In this document: positions 1 to 7,133 of the stretch, piece after piece
Position numbering within the stretch: the first letter of the stretch is position 1
Layout of the letters: every line of letters begins with the position of its first letter
Assembly (NCBI GenBank): GCA_045630965.1
Contig: JAZQTU010000017.1
Coordinates: 1 to 22,712, forward strand
DNA from: HGM04593 sp045630965
Lineage (GTDB): Bacteria; Bacteroidota; Bacteroidia; Bacteroidales; Bacteroidaceae
Reading direction: 5' to 3'
Length of the DNA: 22,712 bases
Made by a program: the position numbers and the translations under genes
The notes under the pieces: model-generated
Databases searched by the model: none
Told to the model about the DNA's origin: nothing
Seen by the model: only the letters and a program-made list of their open reading frames with translations

Positions 1-1
1 A

Positions 2-148
2 ACTGGAACTGGTACTGGTACTGGAACTGGTACTGGAACTGGTACTGGAACTGGTACTGGAACTGGTACTGGAACTGGTACTGGAACTGGTACTGGAACT
101 GGTACTGGCACAGGAACTGGCACAGGAACTGGCACAGGAACTGGTACT
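2..148 (+). repeat. In-frame Thr-Gly minisatellite (6-bp codon pair, 12-bp higher-order unit)
   Basis: ACT-GGA and ACT-GGT pairs alternate almost perfectly, so the DNA repeat unit is 12 bp (GGTACTGGAACT) although the protein unit is only two residues. One ACT-GGT pair is doubled near the start. The last three 12-bp units change together to GGCACAGGAACT, so the array has a homogeneous older block and a variant block. Any gain or loss of 6 or 12 bp keeps the reading frame. The array continues to the window edge, so its full length is unknown. Confidence 0.95.
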
Positions 149-508
149 AGCGGCCCAGCACAGTACATCAAGTTGAAGGATGCTAATGGTGGTGTTACTG
201 CTACATACTGGGTTAGCGCAGCTACTATCGATGGTGCAACAGTTACATTTGTACCTGAGATGAATGCGACTATCTCAAATCCAGGTACATATACATTCGA
301 AATCCCTGCAGGTCTCATCAAGGCTACTAACGGCGAGGAGTACGCAGGTGGTACATTCACATTCACCGTTGTTGAGCCAACAGGTATCGAGGGTGTTGAG
401 GCAGAGGTTGAGAACAACACAATCTATGACATTTCAGGTCGTCGCATTGCAGAGATCACAAAGGCTGGTATCTACATTGTAAATGGTAAAAAGGTTTACG
501 TTAAGTAA
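2..508 (+). CDS. C-terminal part of a secreted protein with Thr-Gly linker and probable T9SS sorting tail (5' end outside window)
   Basis: The frame is open from the window edge to the TAA at 506-508, so this is the end of a larger gene. The first 48 visible codons read (Thr-Gly)24. A Thr/Ser-Gly-Pro junction follows, then a beta-rich module of about 75 residues (pattern VTFVPEMNATISNPGTYTFE) that looks like a small Ig-like or beta-sandwich domain. The last ~30 residues contain YDISGRR, then GIYIVNGKKVYVK, which matches the Por-secretion-type C-terminal sorting tails I know from Prevotella and relatives. Inferred role: an exported, probably surface-attached protein whose catalytic or binding part lies upstream; its function cannot be told from this fragment. 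The repeat is probably a flexible spacer. A strong hairpin terminator follows 43 nt after the stop. Confidence 0.8.
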   Translation, partial: TGTGTGTGTGTGTGTGTGTGTGTGTGTGTGTGTGTGTGTGTGTGTGTGTSGPAQYIKLKDANGGVTATYWVSAATIDGATVTFVPEMNATISNPGTYTFEIPAGLIKATNGEEYAGGTFTFTVVEPTGIEGVEAEVENNTIYDISGRRIAEITKAGIYIVNGKKVYVK

Positions 509-551
509 ATTTTACCATCGGTGAGAAAGTAATTTTCGAATTACAATAGTT

Positions 552-585
552 GAACGGGAGTGGAAATCCACTCCCGTTCTTTTTT
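552..585 (+). terminator. Rho-independent terminator of the secreted-protein gene
   Basis: A perfect 12-bp stem (552-563 with 568-579, GAACGGGAGTGG) with an AAAT loop is followed directly by six T residues (580-585). It is 43 nt after the stop at 508 and before the rnz promoter. Confidence 0.93.
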
Positions 586-586
586 A

Positions 587-622
587 GCCCCACCTAACCT
601 CCCCCGTAAGGGAGCCCCTACC
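587..622. repeat. GC-rich dispersed intergenic repeat, mixed family B/C fragment
   Basis: A C-rich stretch holds a short hairpin (CTCCC at 599-603 with GGGAG at 610-614). Its reverse complement starts TAGGGGCTCCC, sharing the TAGGGGC head of the elements near 1694, 7104 and 20434. The CTCCCC-GGGGAG core is like the element at 14054-14074. It stands out from the AT-rich sequence around it and has no coding potential. Confidence 0.5.
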
Positions 623-651
623 CTATTCTCCAAAAAGAAAAAACACAACAT

Positions 652-682
652 TTTGTTTTATCATAATTTTACTATACTTTCG
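652..682 (+). promoter_or_regulatory. Probable Bacteroidetes-type promoter of rnz
   Basis: TTTG at 652-655 (-33 box) and TACTTTCG at 675-682 (-7 box, one mismatch to TAnnTTTG) are separated by 19 nt, within the 17-23 nt spacing of the Bacteroidetes primary sigma consensus. Transcription would start about 10 nt before the ATG at 697, giving a very short leader. Confidence 0.55.
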
Positions 683-696
683 TAACATATGAACAA

Positions 697-1617
697 ATGT
701 CCATGGAACCGTTCGAAATACATATATTAGGCTGTGGGTCGGCATTGCCGACAACACGTCATAATGCCAGTTCGCAGGTTGTCAAGATAGGCAACAAACA
801 GTTCATGTTCGACTGTGGCGAAGGGACTCAATTGCAGTTACGCCGCAACCACATACATTTCTCGTTCATAAACCATATATTCATATCTCACCTGCACGGC
901 GACCACACGTTCGGGCTTATCGGGCTGATATCGACATTCGGGATGTTGGGGCGCACCGCTCCACTCCACATATATGCCGACAGCATGCTCGAGAAGGTGA
1001 TGAAGCCACAGTTGGACTTCTACTGCAAGGATATAAAATTCCCCCTATTCTTCCACAAGATAGATACGACCAAGCAAAATATAATATTCGAAGACAACAC
1101 CGTAACGATCGAAGCACTACCCCTCGAGCACAGAATGCCATGCTATGGCTTTCTGTTGCGCGAGAAGCCCAAACGGCGCCACCTGATTGGGGATGTTGCC
1201 AATTACTACAACATTCCGGCATACATGCGCCAGGCCATAAAGGACGGCGCAGACTTCACCACCTCAAGTGGTGAGGTCATCCCCAATGCCAGGCTGACAA
1301 AAGATGCTGACCCTTCACGCAGCTATGCCTACTGCAGCGACACACGCCCAGTACCGGAGTTGTGCGACAGGCTACATGGCGTTGACCTACTGTACCACGA
1401 GGCAACATTCGCCGAAAGCGAGAAGGAGCGTGCATTGACTACGCACCACAGCACAGCAAGGGAGGCCGCAGAAATTGCACGCATGGCTGAGGTAAAGAAA
1501 CTTGTTGTGGGGCACTTCTCTTCGCGATACGATGATGAGTCACAGATTCTTGAGGAGGCACGCGCTGTTTTCCCAAATTGTATATGCGCCAACGAAGGAA
1601 TGGTAATAAGTATTTGA
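697..1617 (+). CDS. rnz: Ribonuclease Z (tRNA 3' processing endonuclease)
   Basis: A cytoplasmic metallo-beta-lactamase-fold nuclease that cuts 3' trailers from tRNA precursors lacking an encoded CCA end. The 306-residue length is the normal short-form tRNase Z size. The N-terminus carries the conserved ILGCGSALPT, then DCGEGTQ, and the zinc-binding signature HLHGDH at residues 65-70. Later metal ligands are seen in LEHRMPCYGF, in YCSDTRP (Asp) and in VVGHFSSRY (His). An ATG at 697 and a second in-frame ATG at 703 are both possible starts; the first is adopted. It appears to be a single-gene unit: a terminator lies upstream and a repeat-bearing gap of 114 nt separates it from the sigma factor gene. 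Confidence 0.95.
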   Translation: MSMEPFEIHILGCGSALPTTRHNASSQVVKIGNKQFMFDCGEGTQLQLRRNHIHFSFINHIFISHLHGDHTFGLIGLISTFGMLGRTAPLHIYADSMLEKVMKPQLDFYCKDIKFPLFFHKIDTTKQNIIFEDNTVTIEALPLEHRMPCYGFLLREKPKRRHLIGDVANYYNIPAYMRQAIKDGADFTTSSGEVIPNARLTKDADPSRSYAYCSDTRPVPELCDRLHGVDLLYHEATFAESEKERALTTHHSTAREAAEIARMAEVKKLVVGHFSSRYDDESQILEEARAVFPNCICANEGMVISI

Positions 1618-1620
1618 ACC

Positions 1621-1645
1621 TCTGGGAGTCCGCCCAAACGAAACA
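1621..1645. repeat. Degenerate copy of the TAGGGGC...CGCCCAA-type repeat (family B)
   Basis: GGGAGTCCGCCCAAACGAAAC starts 7 nt after the rnz stop and resembles the right-hand part of the better copy at 1694-1716 (GGCCCGCCCAAAAGAAA). It lacks the TAGGGGC head, so it may be only a remnant or a chance resemblance. Confidence 0.3.
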
Positions 1646-1693
1646 AAATTAAACCTTTCCATCAAAAGTTCATCTATTAATTAAACCACCACG

Positions 1694-1716
1694 TAGGGGC
1701 GGTGTCGGCCCGCCCA
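1694..1716. repeat. Dispersed GC-rich intergenic repeat, family B, just upstream of the sigma factor gene
   Basis: The copy starts TAGGGGCGGTGTCGG and ends CCGCCCA. Related copies are at 7104-7120 (TAGGGGCAGGCCGCCCA) and, reversed, at 20405-20434. All share a TAGGGGC head, a GCCC-rich tail and a following AAGAAA-like run. This copy contains an in-frame GTG (1702) that artificially lengthens the sigma factor frame by ten codons. Confidence 0.6.
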
Positions 1717-1731
1717 AAAGAAATAGAGTAT

Positions 1732-2280
1732 ATGCCAGTCTACAACGAAAAAGAGATAACAAAGCGCCTCAAGGACAAGAACTTGAGAAATGCAGCATTT
1801 TCCCTTGTCGTTGAAAATCACAGCAAGATGATATACTGGCACATACGCAACATGGTTCTGACACACGAGGATGCCGACGACCTGGTACAGGAGACATTCA
1901 TCAAAGCATGGAACAATATCGACAGTTTCCGTGGCGAGTCACGCATATCGACATGGCTGTACCGTATTGCCATAAACGAAACCCTTTCGTTCCTCAACAA
2001 AAGACGTATAGAGACTGTTCCCATTGAGGAGAGCGACCACGACATTGCAGACACCATAGAGAGCGATGCATATTTCAGTGGCGACAGAGCCGACGCCCTG
2101 TTCCGCGAAGCAGTGGCACGCCTGCCCAAAAAGCAACGGCTCGTATTCAACATGAAATATTTCGAAGAGATGAAATATGAGGAGATGTCGGAAATACTCG
2201 ACACCAGTGTAGGAGCGCTGAAGGCATCATACCACATTGCAGTGAAAAAGATTGAAAAATTTATTGAAGAGAGCAATTAA
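1732..2280 (+). CDS. ECF-type RNA polymerase sigma factor (sigma-70 family)
   Basis: An alternative sigma factor directing RNA polymerase to a small regulon, probably for envelope or stress response. The 182 residues have the two-domain ECF layout. Region 2 contains HEDADDLVQETFIKAWNNI and STWLYRIAIN. A short acidic linker follows, then region 4 with LPKKQRLVFNMKYFEEMKYEEMSEIL and an HTH ending in VGALKASYHIAVKKIEKF. I chose the ATG at 1732 because the frame also opens at a GTG (1702) lying inside a dispersed repeat, which would add non-family residues. The next two genes follow at 44 and 23 nt and probably form one operon with it, the first being a candidate anti-sigma. No clear -7 box is seen upstream, so autoregulation by its own ECF promoter is possible but unproven. 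Confidence 0.93.
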   Translation: MPVYNEKEITKRLKDKNLRNAAFSLVVENHSKMIYWHIRNMVLTHEDADDLVQETFIKAWNNIDSFRGESRISTWLYRIAINETLSFLNKRRIETVPIEESDHDIADTIESDAYFSGDRADALFREAVARLPKKQRLVFNMKYFEEMKYEEMSEILDTSVGALKASYHIAVKKIEKFIEESN

Positions 2281-2324
2281 ACCTTACACCACAAAGAACA
2301 TCAAAATAGAAGTAAAGAAACCAA

Positions 2325-2681
2325 ATGGACTACAATAAAGATAAAAACAGAAGCAACTTCTCTACCCCTGAAGGCTACTTTGAAACGCTGAACAGGAAGA
2401 TTGAGGCTGCAACATGCAACAAGCCCAGCGCAAAGAAAGGCAAGGCACTCTCTTTGTCAAGGTTCAGCGGTATCATGGGATATGCCGCAATGTTTGCCGT
2501 AGTGGCATTTGTTGCAACACAGATTATCTTTGGCAATGCATGGAACGGCAATGCCGGAAAAACAACTGCAGCAACAGCCATAACAGATGGCCTTGACGAC
2601 AGTGACTTCATCGACAACATGCTCGCAAGCTACCCCATCGATGAATACACATTCTATTGCTGCTTGACTCAAGAGGATTAA
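2325..2681 (+). CDS. Small single-pass membrane protein, candidate anti-sigma factor
   Basis: This 118-residue protein has a basic cytoplasmic N-terminus (1-47), one hydrophobic segment at about 49-69, and an acidic outer part (70-118) ending in an aromatic, cysteine-containing tail (DEYTFYCCLTQED). The early FSTPEGYFETL stretch resembles the PEGYFE motif I associate with Bacteroidetes proteins encoded beside ECF sigma genes. There is no zinc-binding anti-sigma signature. By position, size and topology (about 47 residues inside, one membrane span) it could hold the sigma factor at the membrane as CnrY does in Cupriavidus. This is inference; no catalytic motif is visible. Confidence 0.75.
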   Translation: MDYNKDKNRSNFSTPEGYFETLNRKIEAATCNKPSAKKGKALSLSRFSGIMGYAAMFAVVAFVATQIIFGNAWNGNAGKTTAATAITDGLDDSDFIDNMLASYPIDEYTFYCCLTQED

Positions 2682-2704
2682 AAGAACAACAAAGAACAAT
2701 AAAC

Positions 2705-3187
2705 ATGAGAAAAGCATTATTCACCATTGCTATTGCAATAATCGCCGTGACAGCGGCAACGGCACAGGAACACAGAGCCCCTAACCAGAAGCCACACTTC
2801 TCTCCCGAGGAGTTCCAGGCAAAACAGAGAAGTCACATTACCGAAAAGGCTGGATTGACACCCGAAGAGGCAGAAAATTTCTTCCCGTTGTTCTTTGAAC
2901 TGCAACAGAAGAAGTTCGAGATTGAGCGTGGTACACGCAAGGACATCAAGAAACCACGTGGCGAGAAGATGACCGAAGAGCAGTGCCGCGAGTTTGCCTA
3001 CAATATGGCGGATGCAAAAATTGAGATCGCAATACTTGAAAGGGCATACATCGACAAGTACTTGCAGGTACTCAGCGCTTGCAAGCTACATAAAGTTTTG
3101 CGTGCCGAGAATTCTTTCCAGCGCGACCTCATGAAGAGAATGATACAGCGCCGCGATGAGCACAACAGACCACACGAGCGCAGATAA
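2705..3187 (+). CDS. Spy/CpxP-like periplasmic protein
   Basis: This 160-residue exported protein starts with a typical signal peptide (MRKALFTIAIAIIAVTAATA, cleavage probably before QEHR). The mature part is highly charged and predicted helical, with LTPEEAENFFPLFFELQQKK, a lysine/arginine-rich middle and repeated basic helices up to a His/Arg-rich end. That fits the Spy/CpxP/zraP group of periplasmic chaperone-like or metal-sensing helical proteins. The frame also opens at a TTG at 2657, but the ATG at 2705 gives the correct signal peptide. As third gene of the sigma-membrane protein set it could be the periplasmic sensor or a regulon member. A bidirectional terminator follows. Confidence 0.8.
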   Translation: MRKALFTIAIAIIAVTAATAQEHRAPNQKPHFSPEEFQAKQRSHITEKAGLTPEEAENFFPLFFELQQKKFEIERGTRKDIKKPRGEKMTEEQCREFAYNMADAKIEIAILERAYIDKYLQVLSACKLHKVLRAENSFQRDLMKRMIQRRDEHNRPHERR

Positions 3188-3204
3188 CACAATATAATGC
3201 ATGC

Positions 3205-3238
3205 AAAAAAAGACGAACATTACAGTTCGTCTTTTTTT
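3205..3238. terminator. Bidirectional terminator shared by the sigma operon (+) and mazG (-)
   Basis: A perfect 14-bp inverted repeat (AAAAAAAGACGAAC at 3205-3218 with its complement at 3225-3238) and an ATTACA loop give a T-run on both strands. The mazG stop codon (3220-3222) lies in the loop, and the last mazG codons (Lys-Asp-Glu-Leu) form one arm. Confidence 0.9.
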
Positions 3239-4005
3239 GCTTCATTCCAGAGCTCGTCCATTTCAGAAAGTGTCATCTCCTTAAGATTACGTCCCTGTTT
3301 TATTGAATGTTCCTCAACGTATGTAAATCGGCGGCGGAACTTGCTGTTTGTCTGTTCAAGAGCATTGTCCGGGTTTATATCATAGAGGCGCGCTGCATTT
3401 ACAAGACTGAAGAGCAGATCGCCGAACTCTTTCTCCATATCAGCCTTGGCGCCACGCTTCATCTCCTCCTCAACTTCGGCAATCTCCTCACGCACCTTGT
3501 CCCACACATCCTCTTTCTTTTCCCAGTCGAAGCCCACATTGGCAGCCTTCTCCTGCATGCGATAAGCCTTTATAAGTGACGGCATTGACGCCGGAACACC
3601 ACTGAGGATACTCTTGTTGCCATCCTTTTCGGCCATCTTGAGTTGTTCCCAATTCTTGCATACTTCGCCGGCTGTTTCGGCCTTGGCTGTACCAAAAACG
3701 TGCGGATGACGGTATATAAGTTTCTCGCAAAGACGGTCGCATACATCCTTTATATCGAACTGTCCCTTTTCACTTGCAATCTTGGCATAGAATGCCACAT
3801 GAAGCATGACATCGCCCAGTTCTTTACAGATATTGGAGGTATCGTCCGCCACGAGTGCATCGCATAGTTCATAACACTCCTCTATTGTGTTAGGGCGCAG
3901 TGACAGATTGGTCTGTTTCCTGTCCCAAGGGCATTTCTCGCGCAGCTCGTCAAGTACGTCAAGAAAGCGCCCGAAGGCTTCAAGCATTTCTTCTCTATTA
4001 TGCAT
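3220..4005 (-). CDS. mazG: Nucleoside triphosphate pyrophosphohydrolase MazG
   Basis: It hydrolyses NTPs or dNTPs to the monophosphate and pyrophosphate, as a house-cleaning or stress-related enzyme. The 261 residues match the two-domain MazG length. The N-terminal signature CPWDRKQTNLSLRPNTIEECYEL is followed by the helical metal-binding pattern KELGDVMLHVAFYAKIA. The second domain repeats it as VREEIAEVEEEM and EKEFGDLLFSLVNAARL, so both EExxE/ExxD sets are intact. It is convergent with the sigma operon and divergent from valS. The gene ends inside the shared terminator. Confidence 0.95.
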   Translation of the reverse strand: MHNREEMLEAFGRFLDVLDELREKCPWDRKQTNLSLRPNTIEECYELCDALVADDTSNICKELGDVMLHVAFYAKIASEKGQFDIKDVCDRLCEKLIYRHPHVFGTAKAETAGEVCKNWEQLKMAEKDGNKSILSGVPASMPSLIKAYRMQEKAANVGFDWEKKEDVWDKVREEIAEVEEEMKRGAKADMEKEFGDLLFSLVNAARLYDINPDNALEQTNSKFRRRFTYVEEHSIKQGRNLKEMTLSEMDELWNEAKKDEL

Positions 4006-4053
4006 AATTTCAGGTAATGGTATTGACCTAACAGTTTATTTATTCGCAGAATT

Positions 4054-4123
4054 GTCATCCTGAACGAGAGTGAAGGATCTCTTAAATTGCTATTAAGATG
4101 TTTCGGCTTCGCTCAACATGACA
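4054..4123. repeat. Family A dispersed repeat, inward-facing pair
   Basis: Two imperfect inverted halves: GTCATCCTGAACGAGAGTGA (continuing to GGATCT at 4080), and at 4097-4123 a segment whose reverse complement begins GTCATGTTGAGCGAAGCCGA. A related pair with the halves facing the opposite way is at 8044-8111. This resembles REP/BIME-type elements; the GTCATxCTGAGCGAAGCGAA consensus is one I recall as common between genes in gut bacteria. Confidence 0.75.
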
Positions 4124-4291
4124 AATAGTGCACAAGTCAACTACTATGTTATTTCTATAATTTTTAGAGTTTTGAAGTGCAAATGTAAGAAAAATGGGCT
4201 AAAGTCAAAAACGGCTTGTGGGTTTTGCCATGCAAGCGCCATATTTTCAAAGTTTTTTCTTCCTAAAGACAAATAATTAAATAATAAGAGT

Positions 4292-4299
4292 TAACTTTG
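4292..4299 (+). promoter_or_regulatory. -7 box of the valS promoter
   Basis: TAACTTTG matches TAnnTTTG exactly and lies 42 nt before the valS ATG. No TTTG is visible at the proper distance upstream, so only half of the consensus supports it. Confidence 0.45.
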
Positions 4300-4341
4300 C
4301 AGTTAGCATAAATTAGAATAATTGTATAAAATAAAAATATC

Positions 4342-7092
4342 ATGAGCTTAGCAAGCACTTATATACCCGCAGAGGTTGAAGAGAAGTGGTACGAGTATTG
4401 GATGAAGAACAATCTTTTCCACTCGGAGCCCGATGAAAGAGAACCGTATACCATTGTAATTCCACCGCCAAACGTTACCGGTGTATTGCACATGGGTCAC
4501 ATGTTGAACAACACAATTCAGGATATTCTCGTGCGCCACGCACGTATGCTTGGCAAGAACGCATGCTGGGTACCGGGTACCGACCATGCCTCTATTGCAA
4601 CCGAAGCAAAGGTTGTAAAGAAGCTCGCCGAGCAGGGAATTAAAAAGAGTGACCTCACACGCGAGGAGTTCCTCAAGCACGCATGGGAATGGACCGACGA
4701 GCACGGCGGCATCATCCTCAAGCAGTTGCGCAAGTTGGGAGCATCATGCGACTGGGACCGCACATCTTTCACAATGGATGAGGTTCGTAGCGAGAGCGTT
4801 ATCAAGGTTTTCTGCGACCTTTACAATAAGGGACTTATCTACCGTGGCCTTCGCATGGTGAACTGGGACCCAAAGGCACAGACAGCGCTCAGCAACGAAG
4901 AGGTTATATATAAGGAGGAGAAGAGCAAGCTCTACTATCTCAAATACTATGTGGACGAGGCTGCAGGTTGCACCGACGGTGAGGAAGCCGATGCTGTAAC
5001 ACTGGCTGCAACAGATGCATTCGACCCGACAGTAAAGCATCAGGTGCTTCACCGCGATGCCGACGGTCGTCGTTACGCAGTTGTTGCAACAACACGTCCC
5101 GAGACAATAATGGGTGACACAGCAATGTGTATCAACCCTAAAGACCCCAAGAACACATGGCTCAAGGGCAAGAATGTAATTGTTCCGCTCGTAAACCGTT
5201 CAATCCCCGTTATCGAGGACCGTTACGTAGAGATCGAGTTCGGTACAGGTTGCCTCAAGGTAACTCCTGCACACGATACCAACGACTACATGCTGGGCAA
5301 GACACACAACCTTGAGACAATTGACATATTCAACGCCGATGCAACTATCAGCGAGGCTGCAGGCATGTATGTTGGCATGGACCGCATGGAGGTTCGTACA
5401 ATCATTGCCAAGGACCTTGCCGAAGCAGGCTTGCTCGAAAAGGTTGAGGATTATGACAACAAGGTGGGATACAGCGAGCGTAACGCCGATACAGCTGTAG
5501 AACCACGTCTTTGCATGCAGTGGTTCCTTCGTATGCAGCACTTTGCAGACATCGCATTGCCACCGGTAATGGAAGACCGTCTCAAATTCTATCCTACAAA
5601 ATACAAGACTACATACAACAACTGGCTTGCAAACATCCAGGACTGGTGTATCAGCCGTCAGTTGTGGTGGGGACACCGCATACCTGCATACTTCCTTCCT
5701 GTTGCCGAAGGCGCAGAGGAGAAGTTCGTTGTAGCAGAGAACCGCGAAGAGGCTCTCAAGCTTGCACAGGCTATCCCCGGATATGAGAATATTACAGCCG
5801 ACGAACTGCGCCACGACGAGGATGCACTCGACACATGGTTCAGCTCATGGCTGTGGCCTATTTCGTTGTTCAACGGTATTCTCGACCCAGGCAACAAGGA
5901 GATAAGCTACTACTACCCCACAAACGACCTTGTTACCGGCCCGGATATCATCTTCTTCTGGGTTGCACGTATGATTATGGCAGGTTACGAATATCAGGGT
6001 GAAATGCCATTCCGCAACGTATATTTCACAGGTATCGTACGCGACAAGCTCGGCCGCAAGATGAGCAAGTCACTCGGTAACAGCCCCGACCCACTCGACC
6101 TCATAGCACGCTACGGCGCCGACGGTGTACGTATGGGTATCATGCTTTCGGCTCCTGCCGGAAACGACATTCTCTTCGATGAGAGCCTCTGCGAACAGGG
6201 ACGTAACTTCTGTAACAAGATCTGGAATGCATTCCGCCTTGTAAAGGGTTGGAACGTAAGCAACGAAATAGAACAGCCTGAAAGCTCAAAACTCGCTGTC
6301 GAGTACTTCAAGGAGACACTTGCCAAGTCGGCAGCACTTCTCGAAGACCAGTTCGGCAAATACCGCTTGAACGAGGCTCTAATGAATGTATACTCACTCT
6401 TCTGGGATGAGTTCTCGGCATGGTACCTCGAAATGGTTAAACCAGCATATGGCTCACCTATCGACGCAGCTACATACGAGGCTACACTCGGATTCTTCGA
6501 CAGCTTGTTGCGTTTGCTCCACCCATTCATGCCTTTCATCACCGAAGAGTTGTGGCAGAGCATCAAGGAGCGCCAGGAAGGCGAGAGCCTCATGGTACAG
6601 AGCGTCAAAGAGCTTGCAACAGCACACGACGAAGCATTCTTGGGCAAGATTGCCGTTTTGAAGGAGGTTATCGGTAACATCCGCGCAATACGCCAGCAGA
6701 AGAACCTCTCTCCACGTGAGCCACTCGCACTGCAGATTGTTGGCGAGTCACCTGTTGCTGGTCTTGAGAGCATCATGACAAAGATGGGTAACCTCACAGC
6801 AATAGAGAACGTTGCCACACCGGACGACACAGCTGTTTCATTCCGCGTGGGCACAACAGAGTTCGCTGTACCAATGGGTTCACTCATTGACAAGGATGCT
6901 GAGATTGCCAAGATGCAGGAGGAACTTGCTTACCACGAGAAGTTCCTCAAGAGCGTAGAGGCAAAATTGAACAATCCTAACTTTGTAAGTAAGGCTCCCG
7001 AAAAGATTATTGCAATCGAGCGCAAGAAGCAGTCGGACGCTACCGAAAAGATTGCAATGCTCAAGGAAAGCATTCAGAAACTTTCAAAGTAA
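4342..7092 (+). CDS. valS: Valyl-tRNA synthetase
   Basis: A class I aminoacyl-tRNA synthetase charging tRNA-Val in the cytoplasm. The 916-residue length is normal for the family. The HIGH signature is HMGH at 50-53 (PPPNVTGVLHMGHML), and the KMSKS loop is at 573-577 (GRKMSKSLGNSPDP). Between them lies the CP1 editing domain, with the TTRPETIMGDTA motif and later TPAHDTNDY. WCISRQLWWGHRIPAY and DTWFSSWLWPIS are typical of ValS, and the C-terminus is a charged coiled-coil arm. It is preceded by a Bacteroidetes -7 box and followed after 41 nt by a membrane coiled-coil protein, with a family B repeat in that short gap. Confidence 0.98.
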   Translation: MSLASTYIPAEVEEKWYEYWMKNNLFHSEPDEREPYTIVIPPPNVTGVLHMGHMLNNTIQDILVRHARMLGKNACWVPGTDHASIATEAKVVKKLAEQGIKKSDLTREEFLKHAWEWTDEHGGIILKQLRKLGASCDWDRTSFTMDEVRSESVIKVFCDLYNKGLIYRGLRMVNWDPKAQTALSNEEVIYKEEKSKLYYLKYYVDEAAGCTDGEEADAVTLAATDAFDPTVKHQVLHRDADGRRYAVVATTRPETIMGDTAMCINPKDPKNTWLKGKNVIVPLVNRSIPVIEDRYVEIEFGTGCLKVTPAHDTNDYMLGKTHNLETIDIFNADATISEAAGMYVGMDRMEVRTIIAKDLAEAGLLEKVEDYDNKVGYSERNADTAVEPRLCMQWFLRMQHFADIALPPVMEDRLKFYPTKYKTTYNNWLANIQDWCISRQLWWGHRIPAYFLPVAEGAEEKFVVAENREEALKLAQAIPGYENITADELRHDEDALDTWFSSWLWPISLFNGILDPGNKEISYYYPTNDLVTGPDIIFFWVARMIMAGYEYQGEMPFRNVYFTGIVRDKLGRKMSKSLGNSPDPLDLIARYGADGVRMGIMLSAPAGNDILFDESLCEQGRNFCNKIWNAFRLVKGWNVSNEIEQPESSKLAVEYFKETLAKSAALLEDQFGKYRLNEALMNVYSLFWDEFSAWYLEMVKPAYGSPIDAATYEATLGFFDSLLRLLHPFMPFITEELWQSIKERQEGESLMVQSVKELATAHDEAFLGKIAVLKEVIGNIRAIRQQKNLSPREPLALQIVGESPVAGLESIMTKMGNLTAIENVATPDDTAVSFRVGTTEFAVPMGSLIDKDAEIAKMQEELAYHEKFLKSVEAKLNNPNFVSKAPEKIIAIERKKQSDATEKIAMLKESIQKLSK

Positions 7093-7103
7093 AAGGTTTT
7101 ATA

Positions 7104-7120
7104 TAGGGGCAGGCCGCCCA
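7104..7120. repeat. Dispersed GC-rich intergenic repeat, family B (short copy)
   Basis: TAGGGGCAGGCCGCCCA followed by AGAAAAAG occupies most of the 41-nt gap between valS and the next gene. It is a shortened version of the element at 1694-1716. Confidence 0.6.
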
Positions 7121-7133
7121 AGAAAAAGCAACA

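Larger units (their letters stand above)
4006..4341. other. 336-nt gene-free region between divergent mazG and valS
   Basis: It holds a family A dispersed repeat (4054-4123), an AT-rich stretch with no recognisable gene or RNA, and the valS -7 box (4292-4299). I see no tRNA, leader peptide or T-box-like structure before valS. No convincing -33 box was found for either gene. Confidence 0.7.

Noticed and set aside
2..148. CRISPR-like or satellite array
   Set aside because: Units are 6/12 bp with no spacers and they continue in frame into a protein domain, so this is a coding minisatellite.
4124..4341. T-box or other tRNA-sensing leader before valS (and before lysS and serS)
   Set aside because: No conserved T-box sequence, specifier loop or antiterminator could be found, and such leaders are not expected in Bacteroidetes.
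6111..6911. Long open frame (266 codons) on the minus strand inside valS
   Set aside because: It lies wholly antisense to a well-supported synthetase gene. Its product is Ser/Leu-rich without motifs, and it is explained by the codon bias of valS. The same applies to the antisense frames at 5200-5814 and 9328-9888.
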